Shown here piece after piece: positions 1 to 9,196 of a DNA stretch of 64,000 nt. Source of the stretch: Cacconaster sp033811195. GTDB lineage: Bacteria > Bacteroidota > Bacteroidia > Bacteroidales > UBA932. The stretch is taken from contig JAPXOZ010000010.1 of NCBI GenBank assembly GCA_033811195.1, positions 1 through 64,000 on the forward strand. Direction: 5' to 3'. The notes below the pieces were generated by a model, which saw nothing but the letters and a program-made list of their open reading frames with translations, had not been told where the DNA came from and searched no databases. Both the position numbers and the translations under genes were made by a program. Each line of letters begins with the position of its first letter. The stretch's first letter is position 1.

Positions 1-28
1 TATTTATTCACCTAACAACTATAATTAT

Positions 29-202
29 ATGAAAGAACTACTTGACGCAATCAAAGCTGAAATTGAAGTTTTCTCCAAGAACGCTGAAGCTCAGCTTGTT
101 AAGGGCAACAAAGCTGCTGGTACACGTGCAAGAAAAGCTGCTTTGAACTTGAGCAAAATGATGAAAGACTTCAGAAAGGTATCTATGGACGCTTCCAGGT
201 AA
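29..202 (+). CDS. Histone H1-like Hc1 family protein
   Basis: A 57-residue basic protein that opens MKELLDAIKAEIE and ends KVSMDASR. It has an N-terminal amphipathic helix followed by a lysine/arginine- and alanine-rich half (GTRARKAALNLSKMMKDFRK). This matches the short Hc1-type histone-like proteins common in Bacteroidota, which are thought to bind DNA and help compact the nucleoid. The only plausible start is the ATG at 29, and the stop TAA at 200-202 is followed at once by a strong hairpin terminator, so it looks monocistronic. Its promoter probably lies off the left edge. The family call rests on composition and recalled resemblance; the DNA-binding role is inference. Confidence 0.8.
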   Translation: MKELLDAIKAEIEVFSKNAEAQLVKGNKAAGTRARKAALNLSKMMKDFRKVSMDASR

Positions 203-223
203 CCTTTGGTTGTCCGAAAGATT

Positions 224-251
224 AAGGGGTGTTCCATTGAACACCCCTTTT
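224..251 (+). terminator. Rho-independent terminator after the histone-like gene
   Basis: Perfect 11-bp stem (224-234 with 239-249) around a CATT loop, followed by TTTTG on the plus strand. The complementary strand carries A/T on the other side, so it may also serve the convergent lipoprotein gene that ends at 264. Confidence 0.85.
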
Positions 252-263
252 GTTTTATCCAAT

Positions 264-734
264 TCACCCATCCAATATTATACCCGTCTTCTGAAGTTCA
301 TTCCAAAGCCAGACTGTGGGGCCCTTAATCTGCACCACTACGAGCTTGACGATAAGTATAGTTTCTTCACCTTTCTCCTTTGTATAAGTGATATTGCAAA
401 TGACCTCCTGGTCAACCACAGCGGGAAGGTCACTCATAAATACGATATGAAGATAGACTATCTGGTCATCGCTTTGTATACGATAAGTCCTTCGTTTTTC
501 ATTGAATGATTTCTGAAAAGTTTCTTCCGCATAACGCACAACGCAAGCACCCTTAACATAAAGGCCTTCGTTAGAATTGGCCATAAAGGCCTTTTTCTCA
601 AAGGAATCGGTAGGAGTAGGAAATGTTATGGGTGGCGGTTCAGGGCCGGGACAGGAAACAGCCATATTCACTGCTGTGATTAATAGCAGCAATGACCTTG
701 TGACAAATGACCGTATCCTGTTTTTAAGAATCAT
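264..734 (-). CDS. Hypothetical lipoprotein
   Basis: 156 residues. A basic N-terminus and hydrophobic stretch (SLLLLITAVNMAVSC) lead to a probable lipidated Cys28; the lipobox AVSC is acceptable but not ideal. A proline-rich linker (PGPEPPP) follows, then a beta-rich domain of about 110 residues that I do not recognise. It starts one base after the stop of the M6 protease gene, so the two are almost certainly co-transcribed. The product is probably anchored in the outer or inner membrane facing the periplasm or surface. A role with the protease is possible from context only; no catalytic motif is visible. Confidence 0.6.
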   Translation of the reverse strand: MILKNRIRSFVTRSLLLLITAVNMAVSCPGPEPPPITFPTPTDSFEKKAFMANSNEGLYVKGACVVRYAEETFQKSFNEKRRTYRIQSDDQIVYLHIVFMSDLPAVVDQEVICNITYTKEKGEETILIVKLVVVQIKGPTVWLWNELQKTGIILDG

Positions 735-735
735 A

Positions 736-2808
736 TTACCGGCTTATCGTTTTTTTCTTTACAATAGACTCAACCGAATTGTCCGGATAGCCAATTTCGG
801 CTTTTATCTCGAATACTCCGTCTCGGTCGAATTTTATTTTTCCATCAATTATTTCTACCCCATTCACGAACCACCGGATAAAACTCACTTCCTCGGCAAG
901 GTTGAGAATCGTAAGATGAAGCTCGTCTCCTACCTTGTATGACTTGTCCATATCGGCAATCATTGGAAAGATGGAGAACATCTCCCTTGTGGAAAAACTC
1001 ATCTGATAACTCTTTCCTATTATATTATTACGTGAGTAGAATAGACGGCAGTTGTAAGTGCTTCCCGGCGTAAGATCAGAGAAGTAATAGTCTCTCTGTG
1101 TGGCAGCAACGACTGAAGTATCTGCATAAACACTGTTTTCCAAACTCAAAACTATGTTCCAATTGCCCCTTAGGTCCTCTTTGTCGGTACTCCACTTCAA
1201 AAGTGCTGTCCGCTGCTGTGGTTCAATTGAGTATTCATTGACCATCGGTATATCCCATCCGTTGTCAACAACAATTTCGAACAACATTCCTGCTGAGCCT
1301 TTATGAATATTTATTATGCCATATCCGAGACCTTGACCGGTCCAATCCAATAAGGGGAAAGATTGTGACGAATGAATGTGCATGACGTTGTTTTTTCCAG
1401 GAAAAAAGAGCATGGAGACGTCAGAATAGCTATTACCGGAAGAAGCAATGGGACGCGCACAGGGATGTGAAGCACACCCATTGACCGCATTGTTGTTCCA
1501 GCGCATTCGGGCACTCATGGAGCAGGCGCTTCTAAAGGACTTGTCAATGTGATATACAACAAGACCCTCACCTCCTATATGGGAATCCCAGCCTGTACCA
1601 TCTCTGTATTCGAGATAGAAGTGCTCTCCATTGGAAGAGGCCGGAATAATGTATGCTTTCGTCTCCTGATGGACGGGCAGCAGCTCTATGTCTGCCGTAC
1701 CATATAGCCGTAACGGAGAGACCGCGCCCAGCATTTCACGTTCAAAAACCGTCAGATAAGGCGGAGTCTTGCCGCCGTTGTTGTAGTTTCCGCTGTCCAT
1801 TATTGAAAGTGGACCGAGAAGTAGTGGATTATATCCCTCTGTTTCACCGTTTATATCATACATATCCATAAGGCCCAACATATGACAATATTCGTGGCAG
1901 ATAGAGCCGATTCCGGCAAAATTGGCACCTGAAGAGCCTGAAAATTCGGAATAACAGGAGAAATTGGATATCTTCTTGCCATCGAAATAGAGTTCAGAGG
2001 AGGAGATATTCCAGGACTGTGGCCAGATGGTAGCATCTCCACCCCCTTCCGCTTCGTTGTAGCCGGCAAATATTATAAACACATTATCCACAACACCATC
2101 GCCGTCTGCATCAAAATTAGCGAAATTGACTTTATTATCCACAAGTGTGCAGGCCTGCTCCACCATTTCTTTCACATTACTGTCAGAGGATGTCGGTGTA
2201 TGTTCTCCGTAATATCTGTAACCGTTTGGCAACGTTACTGGGTCGGTTATTTCAAATGTCAGATCATATCTATCCCCCAGATTGTCCCTGAAATACTCCC
2301 TTACACTACCCGTAGCACCATCTTCAGAGTAATTGATCTGGTTGAAGAGATTAAAAAGTCGCGATCTTATGGATTGCGTTGTAAATTTAAGATCTGAAAA
2401 CTGTACCGGGATTACCACGGTTCGGATTGTTTTAATAGCCCTTGTGGCTAGATCAGGAGCAAGAAAACTTTTGAAAGACTCGGAAACTATATGGTGCTTG
2501 GACTGGTATATGATGGTAGGTATGGATTTTGCGTATCCGCCGGTAGGAGAACTATCCACACGTCTAGTCGAAATATTAAGCAGTCCGCCGTTAAAATCGG
2601 CATAGTAATAATATCCGTCAGCTGCCTGTGCCACGATGTAACCATCAAGAGTGGTTTTGAAGGAGAATGATTCGTCACCGTTTATCCTCAGCATAAGGGT
2701 GGAACCATCCGGCTGAAACACCTTGACAGGATATGGCACACTTCTGACTCCGGCTGCCTCAAAGGCAAACAAAAAAAGTATTGTGAGTATTACAGCAAGA
2801 TGTCGCAT
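736..2808 (-). CDS. M6 family secreted metalloprotease
   Basis: 690 residues from the ATG at 2808, chosen because it begins a clean signal peptide (MRHLAVILTILFLFAFEAAG). A longer in-frame start at 2931 would run across the divergent glycosyltransferase gene. Residues 305-318 hold HEYCHMLGLMDMYD, the zinc signature HExxHxxGxxD of M6 (immune inhibitor A-like) peptidases. DADGDGVVDN near 233-242 looks like a calcium site. After the catalytic region comes a fibronectin-III-like stretch and a C-terminal Ig/PKD-like domain. It is probably exported and degrades extracellular proteins or peptides. It heads a two-gene unit with the lipoprotein downstream. Family call is firm; the substrate is unknown. 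Confidence 0.85.
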   Translation of the reverse strand: MRHLAVILTILFLFAFEAAGVRSVPYPVKVFQPDGSTLMLRINGDESFSFKTTLDGYIVAQAADGYYYYADFNGGLLNISTRRVDSSPTGGYAKSIPTIIYQSKHHIVSESFKSFLAPDLATRAIKTIRTVVIPVQFSDLKFTTQSIRSRLFNLFNQINYSEDGATGSVREYFRDNLGDRYDLTFEITDPVTLPNGYRYYGEHTPTSSDSNVKEMVEQACTLVDNKVNFANFDADGDGVVDNVFIIFAGYNEAEGGGDATIWPQSWNISSSELYFDGKKISNFSCYSEFSGSSGANFAGIGSICHEYCHMLGLMDMYDINGETEGYNPLLLGPLSIMDSGNYNNGGKTPPYLTVFEREMLGAVSPLRLYGTADIELLPVHQETKAYIIPASSNGEHFYLEYRDGTGWDSHIGGEGLVVYHIDKSFRSACSMSARMRWNNNAVNGCASHPCARPIASSGNSYSDVSMLFFPGKNNVMHIHSSQSFPLLDWTGQGLGYGIINIHKGSAGMLFEIVVDNGWDIPMVNEYSIEPQQRTALLKWSTDKEDLRGNWNIVLSLENSVYADTSVVAATQRDYYFSDLTPGSTYNCRLFYSRNNIIGKSYQMSFSTREMFSIFPMIADMDKSYKVGDELHLTILNLAEEVSFIRWFVNGVEIIDGKIKFDRDGVFEIKAEIGYPDNSVESIVKKKTISR

Positions 2809-2879
2809 ATGCCTATTACGAAGACGAATTAAAATTACATAATTACAAATAATTATTGAGTTTTCAAAAAACATAAATG

Positions 2880-2887
2880 TAACTTTG
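2880..2887 (+). promoter_or_regulatory. Bacteroidota -7 box (TAACTTTG) for the glycosyltransferase operon
   Basis: Matches TAnnTTTG, 15 bases before the ATG at 2903. It overlaps an upstream TTG that could be read as a start, which argues for the ATG at 2903. No clear -33 TTTG at the expected distance. Confidence 0.5.
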
Positions 2888-2902
2888 CACAAATTACTGG
2901 AA

Positions 2903-3649
2903 ATGAACCCAACTTCAAAATACGACTTCACAATTATCGTCCCATTTTTTAATGAAAGGGAAAATATCGCCAGACTGGAGACAAAACTCTCCCATTATCT
3001 GACAAAATCCTTATGCAAATCAGCCTGTGTATTATTTGTCAATGATGGATCCACAGATGGAGGAGAAATTCTGGTACAGAAAGCTTGTAGCCGACATAAT
3101 GACTTTCACTATATCTCGCTGGAAAAGAACACCGGCCTGAGCGGAGCTCTTAAAGCCGGCATAGATCACTGCGAATCACCTTATATTGGCTATATCGATG
3201 CTGATCTGCAGACGGACCCGGAGGACTTTGACCTGTTGCTGGCGGAACGTAAAAATTACCAGCTTATTATGGGAATTCGCGCTGAACGCAAGGATTCTTT
3301 CGTCAAAAGAGTCTCTTCCCGCATAGCCAATAGTTTTCGTAGGATGATGACAAAAGACGGCGTTTCAGATACGGGATGTCCTCTCAAAGTAATGCAGAGC
3401 AATTATGCCCGTAAAATTCCCTTCTTTGATGGAATGCATCGATTTCTGCCGGCTTTGATTCAGATGGTTGGCGGCACTGTAAAGGAGATCCCCGTCAGAC
3501 ACTATCCCCGTACGGCAGGTCAAGCCAAATACCACCTTGTCAACCGCCTTATGGGACCTTTCAAAGATTGTTTCGGCTTTCGCTGGATGAAGAAAAGATA
3601 TATCGACTATCGGGTTATCGACAGCACTCTTAACCAAAAGCAGTACTGA
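2903..3649 (+). CDS. Glycosyltransferase family 2 (polyprenyl-phosphate glycosyltransferase type)
   Basis: 248 residues. The GT-A nucleotide-binding fold is plain: TIIVPFFNERENI (10-22), VNDGSTDGG (46-54), GLSGALKAGI, and the metal-binding DAD in YIDADLQTDPED (97-108). The layout is that of DPM1/ArnC-like enzymes, which transfer a sugar from a nucleotide donor to polyprenyl phosphate at the inner face of the cytoplasmic membrane. No C-terminal membrane helices are present, unlike ArnC. Its stop overlaps the start of the next gene (TGATG), and a membrane LAB_N protein and an ArnT-like transferase follow. The trio probably makes and uses a lipid-linked sugar to decorate an envelope glycolipid. 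The sugar and acceptor are not deducible. Confidence 0.85.
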   Translation: MNPTSKYDFTIIVPFFNERENIARLETKLSHYLTKSLCKSACVLFVNDGSTDGGEILVQKACSRHNDFHYISLEKNTGLSGALKAGIDHCESPYIGYIDADLQTDPEDFDLLLAERKNYQLIMGIRAERKDSFVKRVSSRIANSFRRMMTKDGVSDTGCPLKVMQSNYARKIPFFDGMHRFLPALIQMVGGTVKEIPVRHYPRTAGQAKYHLVNRLMGPFKDCFGFRWMKKRYIDYRVIDSTLNQKQY

Positions 3650-4308
3650 TGGAGAGCAGTCTGTTCGTATATGCGCTTGGATTTTTGGCCCAAGGACTCT
3701 TTTCAGTAAGGATTCTGGTACAGTGGATAATGTCTGAAAGGGCCAGGAAAGTGGTCTCTCCCACCATATTTTGGATTATTTCCCTGATAGCATCCTACAT
3801 TTTTTTCATATATGGGTGGCTTCGCGACGACTTCTCGATAATGCTCGGGCAGGTGATTGCTTACTATGTTTATATCTGGAATCTCGGCGCAAAAGGAGTC
3901 TGGAAGAGTATCCGAAACGGATGGAGCCATCTGCTGGTATCGGTATTGCTGCTCACTCCGGTTGTGGGTGTTTCCCTTATGGCAGGTCACGCGCCTGATC
4001 TCATAGCCCGACTTTTCGAGAACACTGAGATCCCGCTCTGGCTCATTCTTTTCGGTTCGTCAGGACAAGTAATTTTCTCATTTAGATTCATTTATCAACT
4101 GATATATTCCTCCCGCAGGGGAGAATCGATACTTCCGGCCGGATTCTGGATCATAAGTCTCACCGGGTCCGCCATAATAGTCACCTACGGCATCATACGC
4201 CTCGACCCTGTAATCATTCTAGGGCAGGGCATTGGTTTTATTTCATATTCACGCAACCTTATCTTATGGAGAAAAAACAACAGAGAGAGCAGATCGTCCG
4301 CTTCATAA
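3649..4308 (+). CDS. Membrane protein with two LAB_N domains
   Basis: 219 residues made of two related halves. Residues 1-80 and about 125-210 each contain the pattern of the lipid-A-disaccharide-synthase N-terminal (LAB_N) domain: an RxLVQW-like or RFIYQL segment, a P-x-x-F/G-F-W-I-I-S-L stretch (SPTIFWIISL and LPAGFWIISL) and a GQxIxxxxYxxNL end (GQVIAYYVYIWNL and GQGIGFISYSRNL). Six or so membrane helices are likely. The domain is named after LpxB fusions, but stand-alone copies often sit beside GT2 and GT39 genes, as here. It may move or present a lipid-linked sugar, which is inference. It overlaps both neighbours, so the three genes form one operon. Confidence 0.8.
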   Translation: MESSLFVYALGFLAQGLFSVRILVQWIMSERARKVVSPTIFWIISLIASYIFFIYGWLRDDFSIMLGQVIAYYVYIWNLGAKGVWKSIRNGWSHLLVSVLLLTPVVGVSLMAGHAPDLIARLFENTEIPLWLILFGSSGQVIFSFRFIYQLIYSSRRGESILPAGFWIISLTGSAIIVTYGIIRLDPVIILGQGIGFISYSRNLILWRKNNRESRSSAS

Positions 4309-5624
4309 TCTATTTTTTGATACTTCTGCCACTGATGCTCCAAAGAGACATTACGCCCAACAACGAATTGAAGTATCTGAGCATAGCAGATGAGGCGTTA
4401 CGTAATGGACATTTCTTCACCTTGTACAATCACGGTGCGGTATACGCCGACAAACCTCCCCTCTATATCTGGATTGTTATGTTCTTCAAATGGCTCTTAG
4501 GCGACCACAACACATTTATTCTTGCACTTTTCTCCCTAATTCCCGGTTTTGTCACCCTTGGTGTGTTTAACCGATGGTGCAGTAAAGAGCTAAGTAAAAA
4601 ATATATGATTGCTGCGGAATTGGCACTAATGACCACTGCCTATTTTATCGGTGGAGCAATTGTATTAAGGATGGATATGCTGATGACTATGTTCATCACT
4701 CTTGCAATGTACACATTCTGGAGGATGTACGAGGGGGATGTCCGAGTGAGACTAAGGATTCTCTTTCCAATATATATATTTCTGGCCATCTTCTCGAAGG
4801 GGCCTGTCGGGATTATGATTCCTCTGCTCTGCATACCGGTATTTCTGCTGATTGACGGAAATATCAAAAGCATCGGCAGATATTGGGGATGGAGCACCTG
4901 GCTCATTCTGGCTCTGCTCTGCGGAGGATGGTGGCTAGGAGTGTGGTTTGAGGGAGGGACGGAGTATCTCAACAATCTTCTGTTCCACCAGACCATCGAC
5001 CGTGCGGTAGATTCTTTTCATCACAAAGCCCCCTTCTGGTACTACGCCTACACCATATGGTACGCTATGGGGCCCTGGTCGCTGCTCACCATTCCGGTGA
5101 TTGTATGGGCCCTGATCAAAAAGGTGGCAATGAGTCCGTTAGTAAAGTTCATGCTTAGTGTTGCTGCCTCTTTTTTGGTTATAATGTCTCTGGTCAGTTC
5201 CAAGCTTGCAATCTATATAATGCCGATCTTTACCTTTATCACCTATCCCGCCTTTATTATTCTGCAGAACTCGGACAAATCACGTTTTGCAGCAGGTGCT
5301 CGTAAAGTTGTGACTTTTGGTGCAGCAACTATATTGGTTATTTTTTTCATTGCCGGATTCATCATACCTCGTTTCAACTACCGTCTCGGCTTTAGAGATG
5401 TAGCACACGAAGCACTTGAAGTGGCGCAAGCCAATTCCATTACTCGTTTCGGATACTACGACCTACGCTCTGCAGAAAATATGGATGTATATCTTGGAAC
5501 AAATCTTGAGGAGGTTTCAAAAGAGGTCTTCAAGAATCCACGTTCCATTCTTGCTCCCGGTGATGGAATTATAATTTTTTACAAAAATGAGAATGGAATT
5601 GTCACTTTCAAAACGATAAAGTGA
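4266..5624 (+). CDS. ArnT-like GT39/PMT-family membrane glycosyltransferase
   Basis: 452 residues with about ten hydrophobic helices. After the first helix comes the conserved periplasmic loop with an acidic residue (NNELKYLSIADEAL, about 33-46) and DKPPLYIW (62-69), the hallmark of ArnT/PMT-type transferases. These use a polyprenyl-phosphate sugar on the periplasmic side to modify lipid A or other acceptors. It starts 43 bases inside the LAB_N gene; no later ATG keeps the first helix, so I keep this start. A short soluble C-terminal tail follows the last helix. It likely acts last in the trio with the GT2 and LAB_N proteins. The acceptor is unknown. Confidence 0.8.
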   Translation: MEKKQQREQIVRFIIYFLILLPLMLQRDITPNNELKYLSIADEALRNGHFFTLYNHGAVYADKPPLYIWIVMFFKWLLGDHNTFILALFSLIPGFVTLGVFNRWCSKELSKKYMIAAELALMTTAYFIGGAIVLRMDMLMTMFITLAMYTFWRMYEGDVRVRLRILFPIYIFLAIFSKGPVGIMIPLLCIPVFLLIDGNIKSIGRYWGWSTWLILALLCGGWWLGVWFEGGTEYLNNLLFHQTIDRAVDSFHHKAPFWYYAYTIWYAMGPWSLLTIPVIVWALIKKVAMSPLVKFMLSVAASFLVIMSLVSSKLAIYIMPIFTFITYPAFIILQNSDKSRFAAGARKVVTFGAATILVIFFIAGFIIPRFNYRLGFRDVAHEALEVAQANSITRFGYYDLRSAENMDVYLGTNLEEVSKEVFKNPRSILAPGDGIIIFYKNENGIVTFKTIK

Positions 5625-5643
5625 CAACAAGGGAATTATTTTC

Positions 5644-5651
5644 TAACTTTG
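5644..5651 (+). promoter_or_regulatory. -7 box (TAACTTTG) upstream of alr
   Basis: Exact TAnnTTTG 26 bases before the alr ATG. It lies between the ArnT-like gene and alr, so alr can be transcribed on its own. No matching -33 TTTG was seen. Confidence 0.5.
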
Positions 5652-5677
5652 TCCGATTGAAAAATTAACCATCCGAA

Positions 5678-6787
5678 ATGTCGATAAATATTCCTCACGC
5701 CCAACTGCAACTAAGCAAAAGCGGAATGGTTCAGAACTACCATTATTTCCGTTCATTACTCAAACCAAGCACCAAACTGATGATCCTTCTCAAAGCCAAT
5801 TCATACGGACACGGTGCAGTGGAATTTGCCCGCATGATGGAGGAAGCTGGCTCAGATTACTTCGGAGTAGCCACTCCTGATGAGGGCATAGAGCTCAAGA
5901 AAAGCGGTATTAAAGTCCCCATAATCGTGCTTGACAGTGGCATTGATAGCTATCCTGATATTTTGAGACATGATTTGGAAACCGTACTACCAAATTACGA
6001 ATCCCTTATTCGCTTCAGGAAAGAGCTACAAGGACAAGGAATAACAAGATGGCCGGTACACATCAAACTTGATACCGGTATGCATCGTCTCGGCTTTATG
6101 GAGCGTGATATCCCAGCTCTGAAAGAATTCTTATTGGAGTCTCCGGAGATTTTCGTCAAATCATTATTCACACACCTCGCAGCAGCCGATGATCCCCAGC
6201 ACGATCAATTTACTCTCAGCCAATTCGCTCTATTTGACAGAATGAGCAGTGATTTGATGACCATTCTCCCTGAAAAACCCTTAAGACATGTCCTCAATAC
6301 CGCAGGCATAGAGAGATTCTCACAATATCAGTATGATATGGTGCGCCTTGGTATCGGCATATACGGCATCAGTTATGTTGACCAGAACAAAGTGGTTCCT
6401 ATAGTCTATCTCAAATGCCCTATTATACAGATTAGGGAACTTGAGGCTAATGACGGCACTGTTGGATATGGTCGCCAGGGCAAACTTGGTCCCGGAACAA
6501 AAAAAATTGCTACCATATGCGTAGGATATGCTGATGGGATCAACCGTCGCCTAGGCAGAGGCAATGTCTCATTTGAAGTAAATGGTCAAATGGCTCCGAC
6601 TATAGGCAATATCTGTATGGACATGTGTATGCTGGATATTACCGGAATTGATGCAAAAGTGGGTGATACGGTCACGATATTTGGTAAAAAGCCGAGAGCG
6701 CTCGATCTCGCAAACATCCTTGAGACGATACCTTACGAGATCTTCACTTCGATAGCCAAAAGGGTGAAGAGAGTGATTGTGGACTAA
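5678..6787 (+). CDS. alr: Alanine racemase
   Basis: 369 residues, normal for the family. It interconverts L- and D-alanine in the cytoplasm, supplying D-alanine for peptidoglycan. The PLP lysine is K39 in LLKANSYGHG, and the second catalytic base is probably Y284 in CVGYADGINRR. The C-terminal domain has the family pattern GNICMDMCMLDIT. The ATG at 5678 gives the expected N-terminus before the first barrel strand. The last four bases overlap the convergent holA gene. Confidence 0.93.
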   Translation: MSINIPHAQLQLSKSGMVQNYHYFRSLLKPSTKLMILLKANSYGHGAVEFARMMEEAGSDYFGVATPDEGIELKKSGIKVPIIVLDSGIDSYPDILRHDLETVLPNYESLIRFRKELQGQGITRWPVHIKLDTGMHRLGFMERDIPALKEFLLESPEIFVKSLFTHLAAADDPQHDQFTLSQFALFDRMSSDLMTILPEKPLRHVLNTAGIERFSQYQYDMVRLGIGIYGISYVDQNKVVPIVYLKCPIIQIRELEANDGTVGYGRQGKLGPGTKKIATICVGYADGINRRLGRGNVSFEVNGQMAPTIGNICMDMCMLDITGIDAKVGDTVTIFGKKPRALDLANILETIPYEIFTSIAKRVKRVIVD

Positions 6788-7845
6788 GAGTCCGCTATCT
6801 TTAGAACAAGTTCCTGAAGCAACTCCCCATCGGTAGCATTGCCACGGGCGTTGCTTTTACTTTTTTGGTCATAATCCTTGAGCAACGCTATTACTTTCAT
6901 CGTCTTTTTGACCGGATAGTGTCGGATAGCAGTATCATATTCGCTCCCAAAATAGGGATGTATACCGAGCTGCGAGAGTATTGTATTTTTGGGTGTTCCC
7001 TCCTGGAGCAATGCGTGATATCTGAGAATCCTAATAAAATGGGATGAAAGTGCAGCCATAATCATCTGTATGGGATATCTATTTCCCGATTCTGAGAAAA
7101 AATGGACTATTCTAAAAGCCTTCCGCATATCTTTTATCGAAAGGGCTTTAGTCAATTCAAATACGCTGTAATCGCGACTTATGCCAACATTTTCCTCAAC
7201 GGTTGCTACCGTAACAGATCTATTGCCTTCGGGAAGGAGCTTTATAAGTTTATCCAGCTCAAGCACTACCTTGCTAATGTCGGTACCGGCAAATTCAACC
7301 ATCAATTTTGCAGCCATAGGCTCGATGGAGAGACCCTGGCTGCGGGCATATTCCTCTATCCATCTATCAAGTTTGTAGTCCGGAATCTGGTTGGACTCGA
7401 ACACAGTACCGAATTTCTGTGCCCGTTTGTAAAACGATGTGCGCTTATCTATGTTTCTGGAAGATCTTGCAGGGTCATTGGGTGTTTTATAACAAATCAC
7501 AAGGACAGTTGTAGGCTGAATGCCATCAAAATAGACATCAATATCCTCCACCTTTCTCATCATTTGCGCCTCTTTCACCACAACAAGTTGACGGGAGATC
7601 ATCATCGGAAATTGACGAGCAGCATTGACTACCTGATTGGCGGATACTTCAGATCCATAGTAGACCAGTTGACCGAAATCTTTTTCCTCAGGAGGCAGAA
7701 CTTTCTCCATCAAAAGATCGCACAACTTATCAATGTAGTAGTGTTCTTTGCCAAAAAGCAGATAAAATGGCTTAATGTCTCCCGAAAGAATCTCTCTTGA
7801 GATAGCATTAAACTGTTGCACTGTATCTGTCATCTGTTTTGCCAT
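6784..7845 (-). CDS. holA: DNA polymerase III subunit delta
   Basis: 353 residues. The N-terminus has the delta-subunit pattern FYLLFGKEHYYIDKLCDLL, followed by the degenerate AAA+-like region (QLVVVKEAQMM, TVLVICYKTPND) and the C-terminal helical domain. Delta is the part of the clamp loader that opens the sliding clamp ring. It reads toward alr and overlaps it by four bases. Upstream lies the aminotransferase terminator, so it is probably transcribed alone from a promoter between 7846 and 7880, where I see no convincing box. Confidence 0.88.
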   Translation of the reverse strand: MAKQMTDTVQQFNAISREILSGDIKPFYLLFGKEHYYIDKLCDLLMEKVLPPEEKDFGQLVYYGSEVSANQVVNAARQFPMMISRQLVVVKEAQMMRKVEDIDVYFDGIQPTTVLVICYKTPNDPARSSRNIDKRTSFYKRAQKFGTVFESNQIPDYKLDRWIEEYARSQGLSIEPMAAKLMVEFAGTDISKVVLELDKLIKLLPEGNRSVTVATVEENVGISRDYSVFELTKALSIKDMRKAFRIVHFFSESGNRYPIQMIMAALSSHFIRILRYHALLQEGTPKNTILSQLGIHPYFGSEYDTAIRHYPVKKTMKVIALLKDYDQKSKSNARGNATDGELLQELVLKIADS

Positions 7846-7880
7846 GATTCACAAAGGTAACTCTTTTTGGTCATAAAAAA

Positions 7881-7907
7881 GGGAGCCGACTAAAAATAGT
7901 CGGCCCC
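7881..7907 (-). terminator. Terminator of the aminotransferase gene
   Basis: Stem of GGGGCCGACTA with TAGTCGGCTCCC around an A/T loop, followed on the minus strand by TTTTTTATGACC. It sits between the aminotransferase stop and holA. Confidence 0.85.
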
Positions 7908-7940
7908 ACCCAAACACACAAACTATGTAATCATAGAAAT

Positions 7941-9131
7941 CTATGAATGTTTTTTATAAAGTTCTTTTATGGCTTTTGAAAGACGTTTAATGCCTTCAAT
8001 AATTTTCTCGTCAGAGGCATATGAGAAATTCATACGCATTGTATTCTTACCGCTTCCATCACAGTGGAATGCCTCTCCGATAACGAATGCTACATTCTCC
8101 TTGATAGCTATGTCGAAGAGTTCGCGGGTATCATACTGCGGCGGAAGATTGAGGAATAGGAAAAGACCTCCCTCCGGATTGGTCCAGGTAACACCTTCCG
8201 GCATATAATCTTCAAAAGCCTTAATCATCACGTTCTTTTTGTGCTTATACAAATCCTTAATCTTGACAATGTTCTCCTGGAACTTTCCGGATTTGAGATA
8301 ACGGGCTGCCACCATCTGGTTGAATATCGGCGTACAAAGGTCAGCAGACTGTTTTGCCACAATAAGCTTTTCTATCACATTGTCATTCGCAACTACCCAT
8401 CCAAGACGGAATCCGGGCACAAATATCTTGGAGAATGTACCCAGAAGAACAACTCTATCGGGAGACATAGAATACATTGAAGGGAGTGATTCTCCTTCAA
8501 AGCGTATCTGCTTGTAAGGACTGTCCTCAATAATAAGAAGATCATATTTCTCGGCTACTGCAATCACATTTTTTCTCTCCTCGATAGTCATTGTTACACC
8601 TGAAGGATTCTGGAAATCGGGGATTGAATAGATAAATTTAGGGCTCTTACCGGCTGCCACAAGGGCGTTGACAGCCTCTTCTAGGCGGTCGTCTTGACGC
8701 AAGCCGTAAGGCTGGCACTGATAAGCCCAGAATGCCTGTAATGCACCGAGATAAGAAGGTAGACCGCAAATAATGATATCATCAGGATCGATGAAGATAC
8801 GTGAGAGAAGATCTATCGCCTGCTGCGAGGCAGTGGTTACTAGAATATTCTTAATGGGAATGTTAAGTCCCTCTTCTTGGTAGAGTTTGGAAATCTCTTC
8901 GCGTAGCGGAACATATCCCTCTGTAGAACCATACTGGAGAGCGGCTGCACCCTGCTCGTCCATCACATCCATCATGATCTTCTTCAACTCAGCAATGGGG
9001 AAAGAGTCGGGGCTGGGAAAACCGCCTCCGAATGAAATGATTTCGGGCTTATTTGCTACACTAAGGAGGTCTCTGATGGCTGAACGCCTCATACTCTTTG
9101 CGTTAGCCGACAATAAATGGTCAATATTCAT
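7941..9131 (-). CDS. PLP-dependent aminotransferase (2-aminoadipate/KAT II-like)
   Basis: 396 residues, fold type I. ISFGGGFPSPDSFP at 32-45, YSIPDFQNPSGVTM (168-181) and the PLP lysine K235 in GTFSKIFVPGFRLGW place it with LysN/KAT II/MocR-domain aminotransferases rather than classic aspartate aminotransferases. These enzymes usually have broad specificity for aromatic, branched or 2-aminoadipate substrates with 2-oxoglutarate. It has its own consensus promoter and its own terminator, so it forms a single-gene unit. The exact substrate cannot be read from the sequence. Confidence 0.85.
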   Translation of the reverse strand: MNIDHLLSANAKSMRRSAIRDLLSVANKPEIISFGGGFPSPDSFPIAELKKIMMDVMDEQGAAALQYGSTEGYVPLREEISKLYQEEGLNIPIKNILVTTASQQAIDLLSRIFIDPDDIIICGLPSYLGALQAFWAYQCQPYGLRQDDRLEEAVNALVAAGKSPKFIYSIPDFQNPSGVTMTIEERKNVIAVAEKYDLLIIEDSPYKQIRFEGESLPSMYSMSPDRVVLLGTFSKIFVPGFRLGWVVANDNVIEKLIVAKQSADLCTPIFNQMVAARYLKSGKFQENIVKIKDLYKHKKNVMIKAFEDYMPEGVTWTNPEGGLFLFLNLPPQYDTRELFDIAIKENVAFVIGEAFHCDGSGKNTMRMNFSYASDEKIIEGIKRLSKAIKELYKKHS

Positions 9132-9165
9132 ATTACTATAACTTTATTTGTACTACACGTCTACG

Positions 9166-9196
9166 CAAAGATAATGAATTGAAAGCAATCTGCAAA
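9166..9196 (-). promoter_or_regulatory. Full consensus promoter of the aminotransferase gene
   Basis: On the minus strand TTTG (9193-9196), 19 bases, then TATCTTTG (9166-9173). This is the complete Bacteroidota -33/-7 pattern and gives a short leader to the ATG at 9131. Confidence 0.75.

Noticed and set aside
2885..2902. TTG start for the glycosyltransferase at 2885
   Set aside because: It overlaps the -7 promoter box; the ATG at 2903 gives the conserved N-terminus.
7102..7800. Plus-strand 232-codon reading frame
   Set aside because: Wholly antisense to holA, with no family resemblance and no promoter or start context.
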